Assembly (NCBI GenBank): GCA_037043235.1
Contig: JAWRVZ010000043.1
Span: forward strand, 2,455,001 to 2,519,000
Reading direction: 5' to 3'
Source: Rhodeus uyekii
Lineage: Eukaryota > Chordata > Actinopteri > Cypriniformes > Acheilognathidae
DNA: 64,000 bases
The notes beneath the pieces were generated by a model. That model did not search any database and had not been told where the DNA came from. It saw only the letters and a list, made by a program, of their open reading frames with translations. The translations under genes were made by a program, and so were the position numbers. Below are positions 1-13,440 of this stretch, piece after piece (within the stretch, counting starts at the first letter, position 1; each line of letters opens with the position of its first letter).

Positions 1-3000
1 AATGTCTATTTATTTAAAATGACTCATCTGGCCAAAGTAAACACAAACTGATTAATGACTGAAAGTTCACAGGCACTGTTCTCAACTTCTGGCAGCTTAA
101 AATAAGCAGTGCAGAGTGATAATAAATGAGACTCAACCTAGAGAAACACTTTATTTGGAAGCAGACTATTCCATTAATCATATCTGAGATCAATCACAAT
201 GCAGAGCACAGAGCCATCAGAATAATGATTCAGCAATTACTACAGTATAAATTACCCTTTACACACATTATGAAACAAATTGGATGTTTCTTTGACAAGA
301 TTTCACTGACCAGTAGCATGGCAGACACAGGTTACCAAAAAAAAGAAAATGTTGTCATAAATAATCAGACCGGTTCTGGTGTAAATTAAAACTTGTTGGA
401 AAGGTGAAAAGTTCTCTCAGGAGGCATCATAGGGGGAGGTTTTTGCTTCTCTGTCCGCAGGTTCATAGACTATCTCACTGTGGAATCACTTGACATTTGG
501 GATTTGACCATTCCCTGCACCCAACTTCCTTCCTGCTGGCAGATAATTGCATCAAACATTCATGATGACCTATACAAGCAAGCTGCATGAAGGGCATGGC
601 CCAGCCCATCCACACACTTCAACTCCACTCTGATGGAGCGGTTACTGGGATGGATTAATATGGAGCATGCAGATCGTTCATGCTGGAACCAGCAAGCCTC
701 TAGGGAGAGATCGCCCCACTGATGCTTTAGTTATTGATATCACACTAGGAGCCTGTATGGGCCACAATGGATAATCTCAGAAACAAACTTTATTCAGTTT
801 GTTGTACCATCTCAATAAATAATTATTTGCTGCTGTTGTTATTTTAACATATTCCTCAAGTATGCTAAAAAAGACCCATCTCTTAAATGGGAGCTTAACA
901 ATAAAGATGATTTATTAGATCCTCTACATGTAGCAAATGTGAATATGCAAATATGATTTTCCTTTCACATCAAAAGATAGTATTTTTCTATATATTTCAT
1001 CAGCAAACTATAAAGGAAAATTTGACTCACTGGCAGAAATGTCAGGTTTTAGACATAATCTCTGTTGCCAGGCAACAAAAGCACATCTGGAGTTATTCTC
1101 TTGATGTGCCCTCGATGCCAAATATTGTGCTAGTAAACCAGTGCCAGGGAGGCGCTTGCGTTCAGTTAAGTGGAGACCGCAGAGTAAAGCAGTAATTACA
1201 ACTCCTAAATTAGTGTGCAGGAATGAAATTGATTCACAAAACTGTTTCTTTGCTGTGACAAAGAACTGTTCCCCTGCTGGTGTGAATATCATTTTGCTTG
1301 AGAACAGTGCATTGTTTTCTTGGTTTTGGTTATATTGTGATTTGATCAAGAGTTTTTAACTCTGTAAATTGGAAGCATTTTGGAGGGAGAAGGTCACAGG
1401 ATTTTAAAGTTTTCTTTGTTTGCTTATTTGTTTGCTCCAGGGATCACAGAGAGCAAGATAGGGAGATTGATTTAGAAATGATTTTGAACCATTGAAATTC
1501 TAATAGTCTATTCACGCAGCAGGATCAGCTAATACATCTTTCACAGATAAGCTCTCAGCATGTGCTCTCAGAATCAGACTTAATAGAAATATAATTGCAT
1601 GTCTTCTTATAGAAGGCAAGAACAAAGATGTCTCTGAGTACTGAAAATCCTCAGGGACTTCTTAACATGCTTGCGCTGACCTTTAAAAAGTCACGGCTGA
1701 AGAAGTCCAGTTAAAGTTCCATTACCTATAACCCTTCACTTCCTCATCCAGTTTCAATCTTAAACCTTAAAAGTTTTATTTTAAACAATGTGCATGATTT
1801 ATAAGACCAGGAAGGTGACACTACAACCTATCAGGGTTTAAATGTGACAAACCAAAAGGGTCGCAATTTAAATAGAGGTTCATGAACTAATATTTTTTAC
1901 AGCATTCACACACACACACACAGAGTATATAGGACTGTTAACTCATGGTTATTCATGATATAATGCATGCTAATTTATACAACTTGAATTGCTAAAGGTA
2001 TTAGCATTTGTAAAGATTAATACCAAGATTAATCAATGTAAAAGTATTGTTAATTGCCAACGGAAACTAGCTGAACTGTAAAGTATTGCCATTAACCGTA
2101 ATTGTTCTACAATGGTTGATGTTCAAAGTTTTACAAAGAACAGGGAAGTTTAAATGTGAAATGCAAGAGACACATAAACAAAGCGTGTCCAGCCTGAAAT
2201 AAAAAGTGAAAATGAAATGCATTAAATACAAAGGCCAAAATCATATGCAAGCAAACAATATTCCCAGTAAAGCAAAGCAGAAACAATCAGCTTTTCTGTG
2301 AGACTCTGAATGTAAAGGCATATTTGGCTGTGCTACAGTTAGTCATGGGTGACATTGAGTATTAACGAACCCTGCAGTAGCGCGCCTTATTTCAGACTGA
2401 TGTTTCTTTCCTTTCTCTATTCCAGTGTGGGAGGATGGGGTGGGGTTATAAACTTCTAACAGGCCTGCACAAATATCTGTGCTCTCACTTCAAAGGCTGC
2501 AACTTAAAACACCTTTCCACTGATCTCAAGGCCTAAGTAATTGAAATACATCTTTACATGCTGAAGGAGAAATGTATAAAGGAAACAGCATTTCAATTCA
2601 CTCTAAGAACGTGTAAGAAAAAAAGACCATGGACCTTGATGGAAAAAGACCAGTATTGGATGCGCTTGTGTTACTACTAAACCAGAAAAACTTCTTTGGT
2701 CAACCAGCCTCACTGCGACCATCCTGACTGATGGCTATGATTAGATCAACACAACATCAGCATTAACTAGCACACACTAGCCTGCTTACACTAGTCTTTT
2801 CAACAAGATAGTTAACGGTGGTTCCTCCAATTTATAAAATGCTGTTCAAATATAAAAAATGATCTATAGTTTGAACGGGAGGTTGACGAGAGTGCAATTC
2901 TTAATGTTAGATTAAACCACATGCATCGTTTTGAAAAAGGGGAAATATGCATCAACTAATGGCATTAAACCTATCTTCAACATCCTTGCAAGTGAATTAC

Positions 3001-4953
3001 AAACAGACATTAAAGAGAATGTTCAGTCGGGCCTCCCTTTGATGCCTGATTTTATATTCCTGAGGACATATATAATGAGGAACATATTTAATGAGGATCA
3101 GTCCAGTTTCCTTTCTACCCTTTGCGTTTCATCACTAACTGGTCACATACATTACTGAGTAAAGGAGAGAAGCACCATTTTGATTGTTTGAGCATTTACC
3201 GGTAATTTTTATTGTAGTACTTTACAAGCATAATGATAGGGTGGGTGCCGGGGTTCTTTATCTACCCTGACTGTGAAATAGCTGCAGCGAAAGAGAAGAA
3301 GAAAGTCAGAGCACTTGCAGTGCAGATCAAGATCAGAAATGTTGTGTCACAAGCGAGTTTGAATAATCGAGTTTTGAAGATTCAGCATAATCTAGCAGTG
3401 AAGAGGACACGCGTGCCAAATGAGACGGCGGAGCAAAAACACAAGTGTTGATCACATTATCTGTTTTTTTTCTCTCCTTTGCTTGACTCATAGCTCTGGA
3501 AACAGTGATTTCTGCATTTGATCGCATGGTAAACATTCGCTTTTCAGATGGCTTTGCAGACCACAGTCAGAATTAATGATTTAAATTACTGTGAGAGGGA
3601 TTGAGTGCAGTTTCCCGGGTTATAAAACTTATGATGCAGGATTATTGATTTTGATATTATTCATTAGGGATTTACAGGTGCACATACACACAGTAACATA
3701 CTTGTATCCATTTACCTAAAGTGAGATTTATGATGGGAAACTTTGAAGCTAATAAAAATATTTTGTCATGTCAAGTCGAAATTCATTTATACAACCAAAT
3801 CAAACTAATTATAATAATTTAAACACATGAAGCCATTTGTAATTGTCAGATTAGTTAAAAAAAGCATATTTTTAGAGAGATTTTAACGTGCAAGGAAAGA
3901 GATTCCGATCTATTTTGCTGTTACAAAGTAGCAAAACTCCTATCATGTTCTACATCCTGCAAATAAATCTTGTTGAAATGTTAAACATCCAAAAGGAACA
4001 AAAAGCATGTGTGGTGTATTATACCCTCTCCCCTCCTCATACATTGAGACAATTGATTTGTGGCTTTTCAAAATTTAAATAATGGATGGATCTGGTAGTC
4101 AATAGTGTATGGCCATTAATCTTGATTTATGGGCTGTAGGGGCCCATCTGGCTTCTCTGCACATTATTCTCAGTGGAAACCTTTGAACAGAGTATTTTAC
4201 ACTAACTCCAAAAGTGCCAGCAGGGCCAGAAGCATCATGCCCATTCAAACTGACTCATGAGCCAAGTGGATTTTAGATACAACTTCTAATTTGCATTTTA
4301 GAAAGTTACATTGCACGATTATTGTAGAATTATTATACTAAAATAGAATAATTATACTAAAGATATGTATTATTATTATTATTATAAAAATGAAAGAAAA
4401 AAGTCTACATTTGGTCAGCCGTTTTACACTAGAAATTCTTTCATCATCTGCCCCCCTATTTTTGGTATCATTTTGTATTACTTTTTACCCATGGAACAAA
4501 ATGTCAATGCTGCTCTTTCCATGCAACAAGAATACATTATGATCGCTGGCTGTCAGATTTAGTTTCATTTTCATTCAGTTTTATTGTATAAAATGAAATA
4601 TATCTTAAAACATTCTAAAATATATGAATAAATAGTTGGATTTGAACCAGGTACCCCTTTAATCACACCCACACACAGAAACGATACTATGCAATAAATT
4701 AACTACATTTGCAGAACTACTCATTTTTTTCTTTTTTTGTCATGTCTAGAACTGAGTGAGTCACAGCCGCCAGAGGTGCCCCTTCAAAATAAATAAATGA
4801 TTAAATAAAGGGAAGAAGAAGAGAGCAAGTTTAACTTTTCATCTTATATTTAATATAGCACATCTTCAGGAAACTAATTTATTCAGATGCATTTTGACTT
4901 CAAATCTATTTGAATCATGATCTTCTCTGTGGCACACTTTATAATCCTTTTAT
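1..4953. other. Intergenic, no gene recognised
   Basis: This is AT-rich sequence with a short (CA)n run near 1907-1921 and an ATT-rich run near 4366-4386. The reading frames are short and resemble no family known to me. Distal regulatory sequence cannot be excluded by eye. Confidence 0.4.
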
Positions 4954-4957
4954 GAAT

Positions 4958-5220
4958 TGTGGGGACAATTTGGAAATCCATTGCCGCTTATATATATAGT
5001 CTTTTCTTTTTCTTATTTCTATATTTTAATGATTTGTGATTTATAATCAAGTTAGAGATTTTTATTAGTTAAAGCCTTTATTTTTCTGTTTTTTTCCATA
5101 GAGTAAGGATGAATATTGTCAGTACTCCTCACCAGATAGAACATGTTATCAGAATGTTTTGAGAATTCTTTCTGTTGATAGTTGGAGCCTAAGTAACTTC
5201 AGTCTTGGAGAAGCTGTGCA

Positions 5221-5289
<69 letters not shown>

Positions 5290-5703
5290 ATGATCTACAT
5301 TGGTGAGAGGTGATTATCTGGCAACATAAGGAGACGGAATGACTTGTTCTCGACAAGCCACATGGAAGGTCACTAACCCGTCAACCATGTGATCAATGCA
5401 GATATGCTTCAGACTCTCTGCTCTTGTGTGGAAAATTACTAGTTTATCTTTCTTTCTTAGCCAATCAGAATAATTTAACCGTCATCATTGACGTAGTTAG
5501 CGCCCTCTGTTAGAGTGTAATTGCTGTAACAATGTTATTGAAAGTGGGGCGGCCTACGAACTGCTTGTGAGACTTGAGGCTGGCTTCTGCTGATGAAACT
5601 GCAAACTAAACTTCACTAAAAAAAATTCTATTGACTGCACTTCTGACTCCTATTCTTCATTCAACATATCTGGTCCTCGGGTCTTAACTGTACTTCCCCT
5701 ACA
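4958..5703 (+). mobile_element. Solo LTR (746 bp) with 4-bp target-site duplication
   Basis: The element begins TGTGGGG and ends CCCTACA and is flanked on both sides by GAAT (4954-4957 and 5704-5707). It contains a long (TG)n tract (about 5223-5286). A second copy at 37625-38420 matches almost end to end, including the (TG)n position. TG...CA termini with a 4-bp duplication and no internal coding region are typical of a solo LTR of a Ty3/gypsy-like or related element. Orientation is arbitrary. Confidence 0.8.
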
Positions 5704-5707
5704 GAAT

Positions 5708-8700
5708 GTTCACATTTATTTCTAACAACATTTTGAATTGACTACAAATGTACACTTCCTCCTCTAGTCTAGCGTACAGATGTGGGTCGCTGAATAATGT
5801 ACTGTATCAAAGCCACAATGAAAGTATTCTATACAGTGACAAGGATAAAAACAATGAGAAAGTATTGATCTGCTGTGAACACTTTTTGAAAAGATCTGCT
5901 GTCAGTCAAAAGGTCAAAAAGCTCAAATGAAGCACTTTGACACTGCATAGCATGCTAAGGCTATTCATCAATGCACCTGCTTTTACCAAAGAAAATCTAA
6001 TATAAAGCTCTGTGTCAAAACCTGAAAGGCAGGTGAACCGTTGTTTTAATAAAACATGCGGCACAAAATCTTTAGAGAATGCAATACTATGATTGACTTC
6101 CACTCTGTCCCTAAAGCGAGCATATGCTTATTAATATTCTATTAAATTAAGTCTATAGACTGTGCAATATAACAATGTATGGCAGAAAGCCATTATATTT
6201 ACTATTGCCATCAAAAGGTCATGTTTATTAAAGTGAGACATATGTGCTGAATTATTAACTTGTTTCAGAAAAGCAAATCGGTTTAAGTTGCTATGATTAT
6301 TTGCTCTATAAACAAAGTGCCTCATTGTCACAATAAGAGACTGATAACTGATATACTGATCCATTTTGTTCCACTACATCTATAATACAACACAAAACAA
6401 GGCATTTCTCAAGCAGATGGATCACAGACAATAGATTGCACAGGGGCTCACAGGTGCAATCTAACAACATGTCACACAGTTGGTGAAAGTAGTGTACAAG
6501 CAAAAGGTGATGATTTTAGACATTTAGAGTCCACTCCATTCTTTTCCACTGAGATTTGCTGTCTTGACAGTTTGTTTGTTTTGTTGCCTCTGAGCTGCCT
6601 GGAATTTAACAGATACATGAGAGAAGCAAAAGCAAACAGTGTTTGCTTAATGATTTTATGTCAGCTCTTTGTTTGCTATTAATGGTACGATGATTCAGGG
6701 GTAATGCATCTACTCTGTCACAGGGATTTTGGAAATACATTGTGAGACAGTGTGAAACAGTTACACACTGCTATAGAAACTTTGCACTGACCCGACATTT
6801 CTCTAGCTCTCAAAAATTCAACAGCCAATTGCTGACCTGTTTCTGAGGTTAATGGTAGATACTATCTGAATGTGGGCTTGTTTCGGACAAAAATACAAAT
6901 CAAACATCCTCACAGTTTGGAGCAAGTTCAATTATTACCGGTAAACAGAAGTTTGAGGCACGATTACCACAAGCTTAAATCTAACCTGAGGCAATCTCAT
7001 TCTCCGTAAAAATAGGCTATTCCCAGCATCAACACTGCAGAGAAAGACTTCCTTTCGATCTTATCCCGGTATTCTGCGTCTGAAACTAAATCCTCTTATT
7101 TTTATAATTAATCAAAAGGAGATTGATAATTATCTGAAACATTATCTCCCTGCACTATGTGAAAACTGAAGAAAGTGTTCATCTTCCTGCCTGTGTGATG
7201 GCATTTAAATAAGCAGAATTTAAGATCAAGAGGGAAAATCAGAAAGTTAAGCTAATGGACAGATGAGTGAATGGATGAATTACTGTTATAATTAATCAAC
7301 AGGAGGCTAGATTATTATCTGAAACATTATCCCCAACACTAAATATATTCTTCTACCAACCAAGCCGTTTTTACCAGCAGAAGTGACGATCAAAAAGGAA
7401 AATCAGTAAGTTATGCTAATGGATAGGTGGATGGATGAATAAACATGCTTTAAACGCAGCCCATTTTACAGTCTCCCCATGTCCTTGTGTGAGATTTAAT
7501 TGAGTTTCATGTTTTTGTGCAATCTCTAGCCTCAAACCCCCCCCAAAAACACAGCAGTTACAGTATATCCGTGTCATTTACTGTTATGCCACTTTCAGAT
7601 GCATGCATTCAACATGCCAGGTGGTCTAAATTATCATGCATTTTTATCCAAAGCAGATGGTTAAAAGCTAATGGTCTCTGATAGATCAATGTCACGCCCT
7701 TTGCCATAACTAAACGTTTTATCTACTTAGGTTTAAATAATAAGGAGGGTGTCAATTTTAAACCCCCTCAAGCTTGATTCCAATTTAAGAATGTTAACAA
7801 GCAAGAGGGTGGTCCTAAACATGGACACTTCAGGGTAGCATGTTTAAAAAAAAAAAATTCTTACACATTTTAGATATGCTATGCATATGCTATATATCTG
7901 CATATCTCTAGCATATGTTATGCTAATCATGATATTTGTCATAAAACAAATTTTAGATTTGCAGACAAAATGGGAACCTGTCCATTTCAGGAGAAGCTTT
8001 TGTGTAGAGCCTGCATTGTACTGTCTTAGGTTCTGGAAGCTGTTCTCTGTAAAATGTGCAGCACACAGATAAATACTGGAGTTAATGTTCAGGGACAGTG
8101 TTTAAAATACATTTTAAACACTATTTTCGCCAGCCTTAGGAAGGTCAAACGAATGAGTTTTGGAAAAGAGGTGGACAAAAGAGGTTTTTGTGTATTCCGT
8201 GGAGGGAGATTATTTAAATGAGTAACATTGTGACGTCTCAAAGCCCGGGAAAAACGTGTTGTAGTCGAAAAGAGTCATTTGTTTTAGTTTTTGGAAAGTA
8301 AAATATCCCCCTTTGAAGTGGACTTTGAGCTTTTTGACTTTGCAGATCTTTTTAATACTTAAACAGCTTGTATCTGTTGTTGTTGACTAGATATTTTGGT
8401 GCATATTCAACACTTTGTAGAAACTAGTTGAGACCCTCTTTAAAAATATACAAGGTAAAAGAAAATGTAAAGACCCAGAGTTTTAAATACAGTTTCACTC
8501 GCATAAGAATACACATGGTTTGTCAAGCATAAGGTTGCCTAATGCACAATCTAGGTCCAGAAACAGAACCTAGCAGAGCCAAAAAATACCATTTGTGTTG
8601 TGCAAGATGCAAAGTTTGCCTATGCAAATTCCTTTACAGAAGCACACCCTGAAAAGTCAGCATGATTCTTCTATTGCTGTCAAGTCGTTGATTGTTGTCA

Positions 8701-9379
8701 TGTGGCCACTTATGCAGTCATGTCATCTCACTAGTTTTGCGCAGAGAGATATTGTAAGTGGAAGTGAGATATGAAGATGTAGGAGGCTTTAGAGTGCTGG
8801 CCTGATTAGGTGACCCGAACCAGGGGGAGGATGTACAATTATGTCTCGTTGCTGAGGGCAAAATGAAGCTGAGGTTAATGGTAGGAGACAGATGGGCTGG
8901 GGGTTGAAGAGCTGCATTACTGCAATGCTGGAAGTGAGCTAAGGTCAAAATGAAAGATGGATAAAACTTCTGTTTATATTACTGGGAATCCATGGACTGG
9001 ATTTTTTACATTAAATGTTCTGTAACCACTGACCTTCTTCATATCCTTCATCATCTTTTTTTTCTCTCTCCTAAAAATGTCATCAAAACATGTAATGCAC
9101 AGAAATGCAAACTGGGTAGTCAAAAATTCCAAGCACTCTCAAACATTGATGAGTAGGTGGATGCACAGACATTCTCATAACACTAGGTGCCGCTATAATA
9201 ATCACAATTTGATTTTCAATTAAAAAAAAATTCTCCTAAAAAAGGTTTTGCCATTTATGAAAATCTACTTGGGCTTAGGTTTTCCACCAACTAAAAACTG
9301 AATTAGAATTGTTCGTAAACAAGGTTTGACCCCTTGAAAACATCCCTCATAATATAACTGCCTTGCAAAGTGTTTGAGT
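5708..9379. other. Intergenic, no gene recognised
   Basis: Unremarkable AT-rich sequence. Two similar short segments near 7080-7140 and 7285-7335 (both contain TAATTAATCAA and ATCTGAAACATTAT) suggest a diverged local duplication. No gene or complete repeat is recognised. Confidence 0.35.
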
Positions 9380-9662
9380 TTTTGAAGCTCCAAAAGCACG
9401 TCCATCAATCATAAAAGTGATCCATACGACTCAAGTGTATTAATAAATGCCTTCTGAAATTAGAGGTCACCCTTCCACTAGAACTAGACTCTCTCATGAA
9501 CACGCTTATGACAGACCGTTGCCGGAAGCAAATCATTATAGTTTATTTAGCTTATATTTTTCTTTCAAAAACCTATTACTTAACTTCAGAGGAATTTATT
9601 AATCCAAGGGAGTCGTATGGATTACTTTTTGATGATGACAGATGCACTTTTTGGAGGTTCAA
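9380..9662. repeat. Fold-back (inverted-repeat) element, MITE-like
   Basis: Two arms of about 70-75 bp are near-complementary. The left arm includes GATCCATACGACTC near 9419 and TTAATAAA near 9440; the right arm includes GAGTCGTATGGATTAC at 9610-9625. The spacer is about 130 bp. A related segment (GTCCATGCGACTCATATAC) occurs near 57046. A flanking piece at about 9780-9835 resembles the MITE at 54573. No transposase is present. Confidence 0.6.
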
Positions 9663-9840
9663 AAACACTATTTAATGCCATTACAAAGCTGGGAAGAGCA
9701 GAATATAATCACAATTTGATAATCACATAACTCATTGTGTTTGGCTGAGAGAAGGAAGTCATATACACTTCGGATGGCTTGAGGGTGAGTAAATACATTT
9801 ATGGGATAATTTACATTTGGTGTGATTATTCTTTCAAGTG

Positions 9841-12800
9841 TCCTCAAATCTACAGGCCATGTGGTTTTCCTTTTCCTTTCTTTTTTTGTGCTCTTTTTAA
9901 GATTTATGAAAATGGTTTTAGCCAATTCAATTAAAACTAGTGCAGAAAGATTTTCTGGAATCCCTTTGCCAATAATGATCAAAAACATGTTGAATTTTTT
10001 AAATCACACATGTACCTCCAGCAACTAAAAGTATCAGACATGGCTTCATTTATTCAAATGGCTTATAACTCGTGAAAGGAATTACATATTTTTATTAAAT
10101 TTTGGCAGTTTGAAAATAACTTTTTCACTCATCGGCCAATTTGGCTACTACATTTTTACAGACCATTCAAAACTTCTACTAGCCAAAAAATAGATAAACA
10201 AAAAATCATCACCAAAAAATTATTTTAGGTATACAGATCAGCTCAGTATAAAGAAGACCATCAAACACAAAAAACATGTGATCTCATGATAAGCCATGGT
10301 CTAAAATTGTAGGATGTTGGGAAATAACAACGTGCTTACAGTTAACCAAATGCTCAAATGTCCTCAGAGAACTCGCATCCCAGGCAAGAATCGCCAAATT
10401 ATTGGGTTTCTTTTTTTATTATCTTCAAATCCAAATGAACAAGAGCGCCTTTATTTGTTGTGTGGTGATGTGCGTGTTCAAGTGAGCCAGATAGGCGTGC
10501 ATTCTGCGCAATACGCTGACTTGAGTATTTGTGCTAAATATTCACAGATTTGGCTTACATGAACTTCCCCAGCAAAGTCAGTAAACATAATAAATAACCC
10601 ACCAAATTGGCTAGTGAATTAGTATCCGCCACAGTCGCCACAGGCCCATAAATGACATACATTCTATTATTATGCTAAATCTAAAAATGACTCCCATTTA
10701 AAACATATGAGCATTCTGACAAAATAGAAACTTAATCTAACTGGACTAAGCCTACCAAACCTTAAATCACCTGACATCCTGACACAATCCTGAATACAAC
10801 ACTTCACCACAAGATGGTAGCATCACAAAAATATTCAAATCATTTATAGTGCCTTCATATCACTTCTAGACAGAAAATGATCTTATGAAATGGAACAATT
10901 TAATTCATCCTGAATTGTATTTCTGAAAATGTTGTTTTTATGACCAAAAAACAAACAAAAACAACATCTGGAGTTCTATTATAATTCTACTCCATACGAT
11001 ACAAGAGCTTCAAACAAGGTGAAACAGGAGAAAACTGCTACAATACTGGAGCTTTTTCAGAATTTGAAAGTGTACATTTGAAAGTGTACACGAATGCCAA
11101 ATGGGTAAACCGTTTTCATTCAGAATAGATATTGATGCAAAATACACAGTTTTGTTGTGGGTGCGTTTCACTGAATAACCACTAGATGGCTCCCCTGACC
11201 ATTTTCCTAAAGGAGTCAAAAAAACAAAACAAATGTCCTTTCATTTATTTTTCTGAGAATTAAACATTTTAATAAGTATAAAACAAGGAAATGCTACAAT
11301 GATCACCACTGACTAACAATAACACAGAAAAGACCATTCATAACCAAAGATTCACGGCAATTAGACAAAAGATCAGTCATATTTTGCATAGATTGCAAAA
11401 TTATTTACTTCCCTTCTATTCTATTCTATTTTTATTCTATGGTACACACAGAAAAGACCTTCATTCACACAGGTCCCCAAAAACGCATTTTGAAAGTGCA
11501 TGCCTGATTTCGTTCTCTTCACACACACACACACACACACACGCATATTTAAACTGGATGCTCTTAGCAGACGCCACGTGCCTGGCTGGGCTTAGCTGAA
11601 GGAGAGGCAGTCTACATAAACAAATAGCTCTTGACTTTTTGGCACATTCAGTTGGGTAAGCTATACAAAACAGCTGAATAGTCAATAAATAATCTTAAGA
11701 CACTATTTTTGGCCCCTACTGGATCAGAGCCACAGACTTTTGTTAAACAAACTCTCTTTTCTCTTTCTTGGCATGGAGTGATTTAGTACACTACTTTTCT
11801 ATAGATAGTAAGGATCTTAAAGTTCTGTGGTCCAACTATGCTGAGATGCATATAATAGAAATGGCATTTTTACATGACTGTTATCTGCAACATGCAATAT
11901 ACCAAATTTTCCCTTTTAAGACTGGCTTCCCCTAACCAAATTGTACCTGAACCCATAAAATGAATACCTCAAATAAATCTCAGCATAAAGTCTAAAAAAA
12001 GTCATTAAAAACGAATCAGAATCCAGCAGGAATGCAGAGGGAGCCTGAGGTAAGGATGATAATTCAGGTGACCTAAAGCTTCAGTCATGAGCAGATTTCA
12101 CCAGCCTAAAGGGCATTTGAAGAAAGCTAAAAGCTGGGCAGTCTCACAAATTACATTTGCATAAAATAGATTCCAAAATGTTTCTTATTCAGGCGAATTA
12201 CATCAAAGGTATTCAGAAGCTTCTGGCTTTGCGTTCTGCTGTATTTAACGTACACAACGCAGGCCAGGTTGGGTGTGAAGTGGAGTCGACCGTGCACGGT
12301 TCAGAGAGCTGAGCTGCTTAATGGCTTTAGATACCAGGCGGCAGCATTAAGCCCATGTGCGCTCTCTTCTACTCTTGCTGGACTGATCCTGCTATGGTTA
12401 AGCTGAACAGGTTTGAGACCAGTTCTTTCGCAGGCCAAGTTATACGATTGCTGCTGCGACTAGAAAAACACAGCCAGATGTCTTGGATCTCGGATGGCTC
12501 CAAAAGTGTCATGGGGAGGTTGGGGCTGCGTATGTTGTTTTGACACTTGATCATTTCAGTGTGGTCTTTTCTGTTAATGTTATGTATTATGATGTAATCA
12601 ATGCAGGGTTTTGTTATGCTGGAATCCTTCCCAAGTATACGGAACAAAAAGTCAACTAAAACAAGGCACTGTAGACTTATGCAATCAGTAATGTTATTGT
12701 GAATGACAGGAGAGTTACGTTGTGGAATATATATATTATTATTATTATTCTTTTTTTTTTAAAGCCTTATACACTTAATGACTTTTAGTGCATGCGCTTA

Positions 12801-13140
12801 ATTGTCAATTAACATTATTCATTACAGAGCTGTTTTAGTGTGGTTTATTAATACCGTACTGTTATAGTTTGTATTCTATATTTTTATTTTAATATTGATA
12901 TTTTCAGAGCTATTTTAAGTTTTTTGCTTTTGTCATTTTTATTAGTGTTTGTATTTACTTTTAGTTTTAGTGTAATTTTTTTTTATTGTTTTTATAGTTA
13001 ATAAAGTGTATGGACATTTCCTTTAATCTTAAATCTAAATACTATGCAATGTGTATTCAAAGTACGAGGAAAACACCTGTGAAAATTCAATACGGAAAAT
13101 TCCTTCAACACAATACATTGGTTTCTATTTTTATAGACTT
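9841..13140. other. Intergenic, no gene recognised
   Basis: Contains a (CA)n run at about 11519-11542 and an ATT run near 12737-12749. The longest reading frames are under 95 codons and show no family motif. Confidence 0.35.
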
Positions 13141-13145
13141 TTCTT

Positions 13146-13283
13146 TGCAGAAGCTTTTATCCAAAGCGACTTACATTGCATTCAAGTAACACATTGACAT
13201 TCTAATAAGTTCTTGCTTTTCCTGGGAATCGGATCCATGACCTTACCATTGCTAGCACCATGCTTTTCTGTTTGAGCTACAGA
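13146..13283 (-). repeat. tRNA-derived SINE, minus orientation
   Basis: Read on the minus strand it starts with a tRNA-like head containing a B-box-like GGATCCGATTCCC. It ends in the fish SINE tail (AAGTCGCTTTGGATAAAAGC). It shares this architecture with the plus-strand copy at 44299-44445. Confidence 0.65.
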
Positions 13284-13367
13284 AACTAATTTCACATGTA
13301 TATATTTGTTGGTGGCATATAAACCAGTGCAACTCAAACTGTGAAGCATGCATTTAATCCGTTCTTA

Positions 13368-13430
13368 CATTACTTAGGAATTGAACCCATGACTTTGTTG
13401 TAGTGCAATGCTCTACTGTTTGAGCTATGC
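13368..13430 (-). repeat. Partial tRNA-derived SINE head
   Basis: Only the tRNA-like part is clear: on the minus strand, GAGCATTGCACTACAAC is followed by GGGTTCAATTCC (B-box-like). The tail is degraded. Confidence 0.5.
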
Positions 13431-13440
13431 AGAAGACTGA

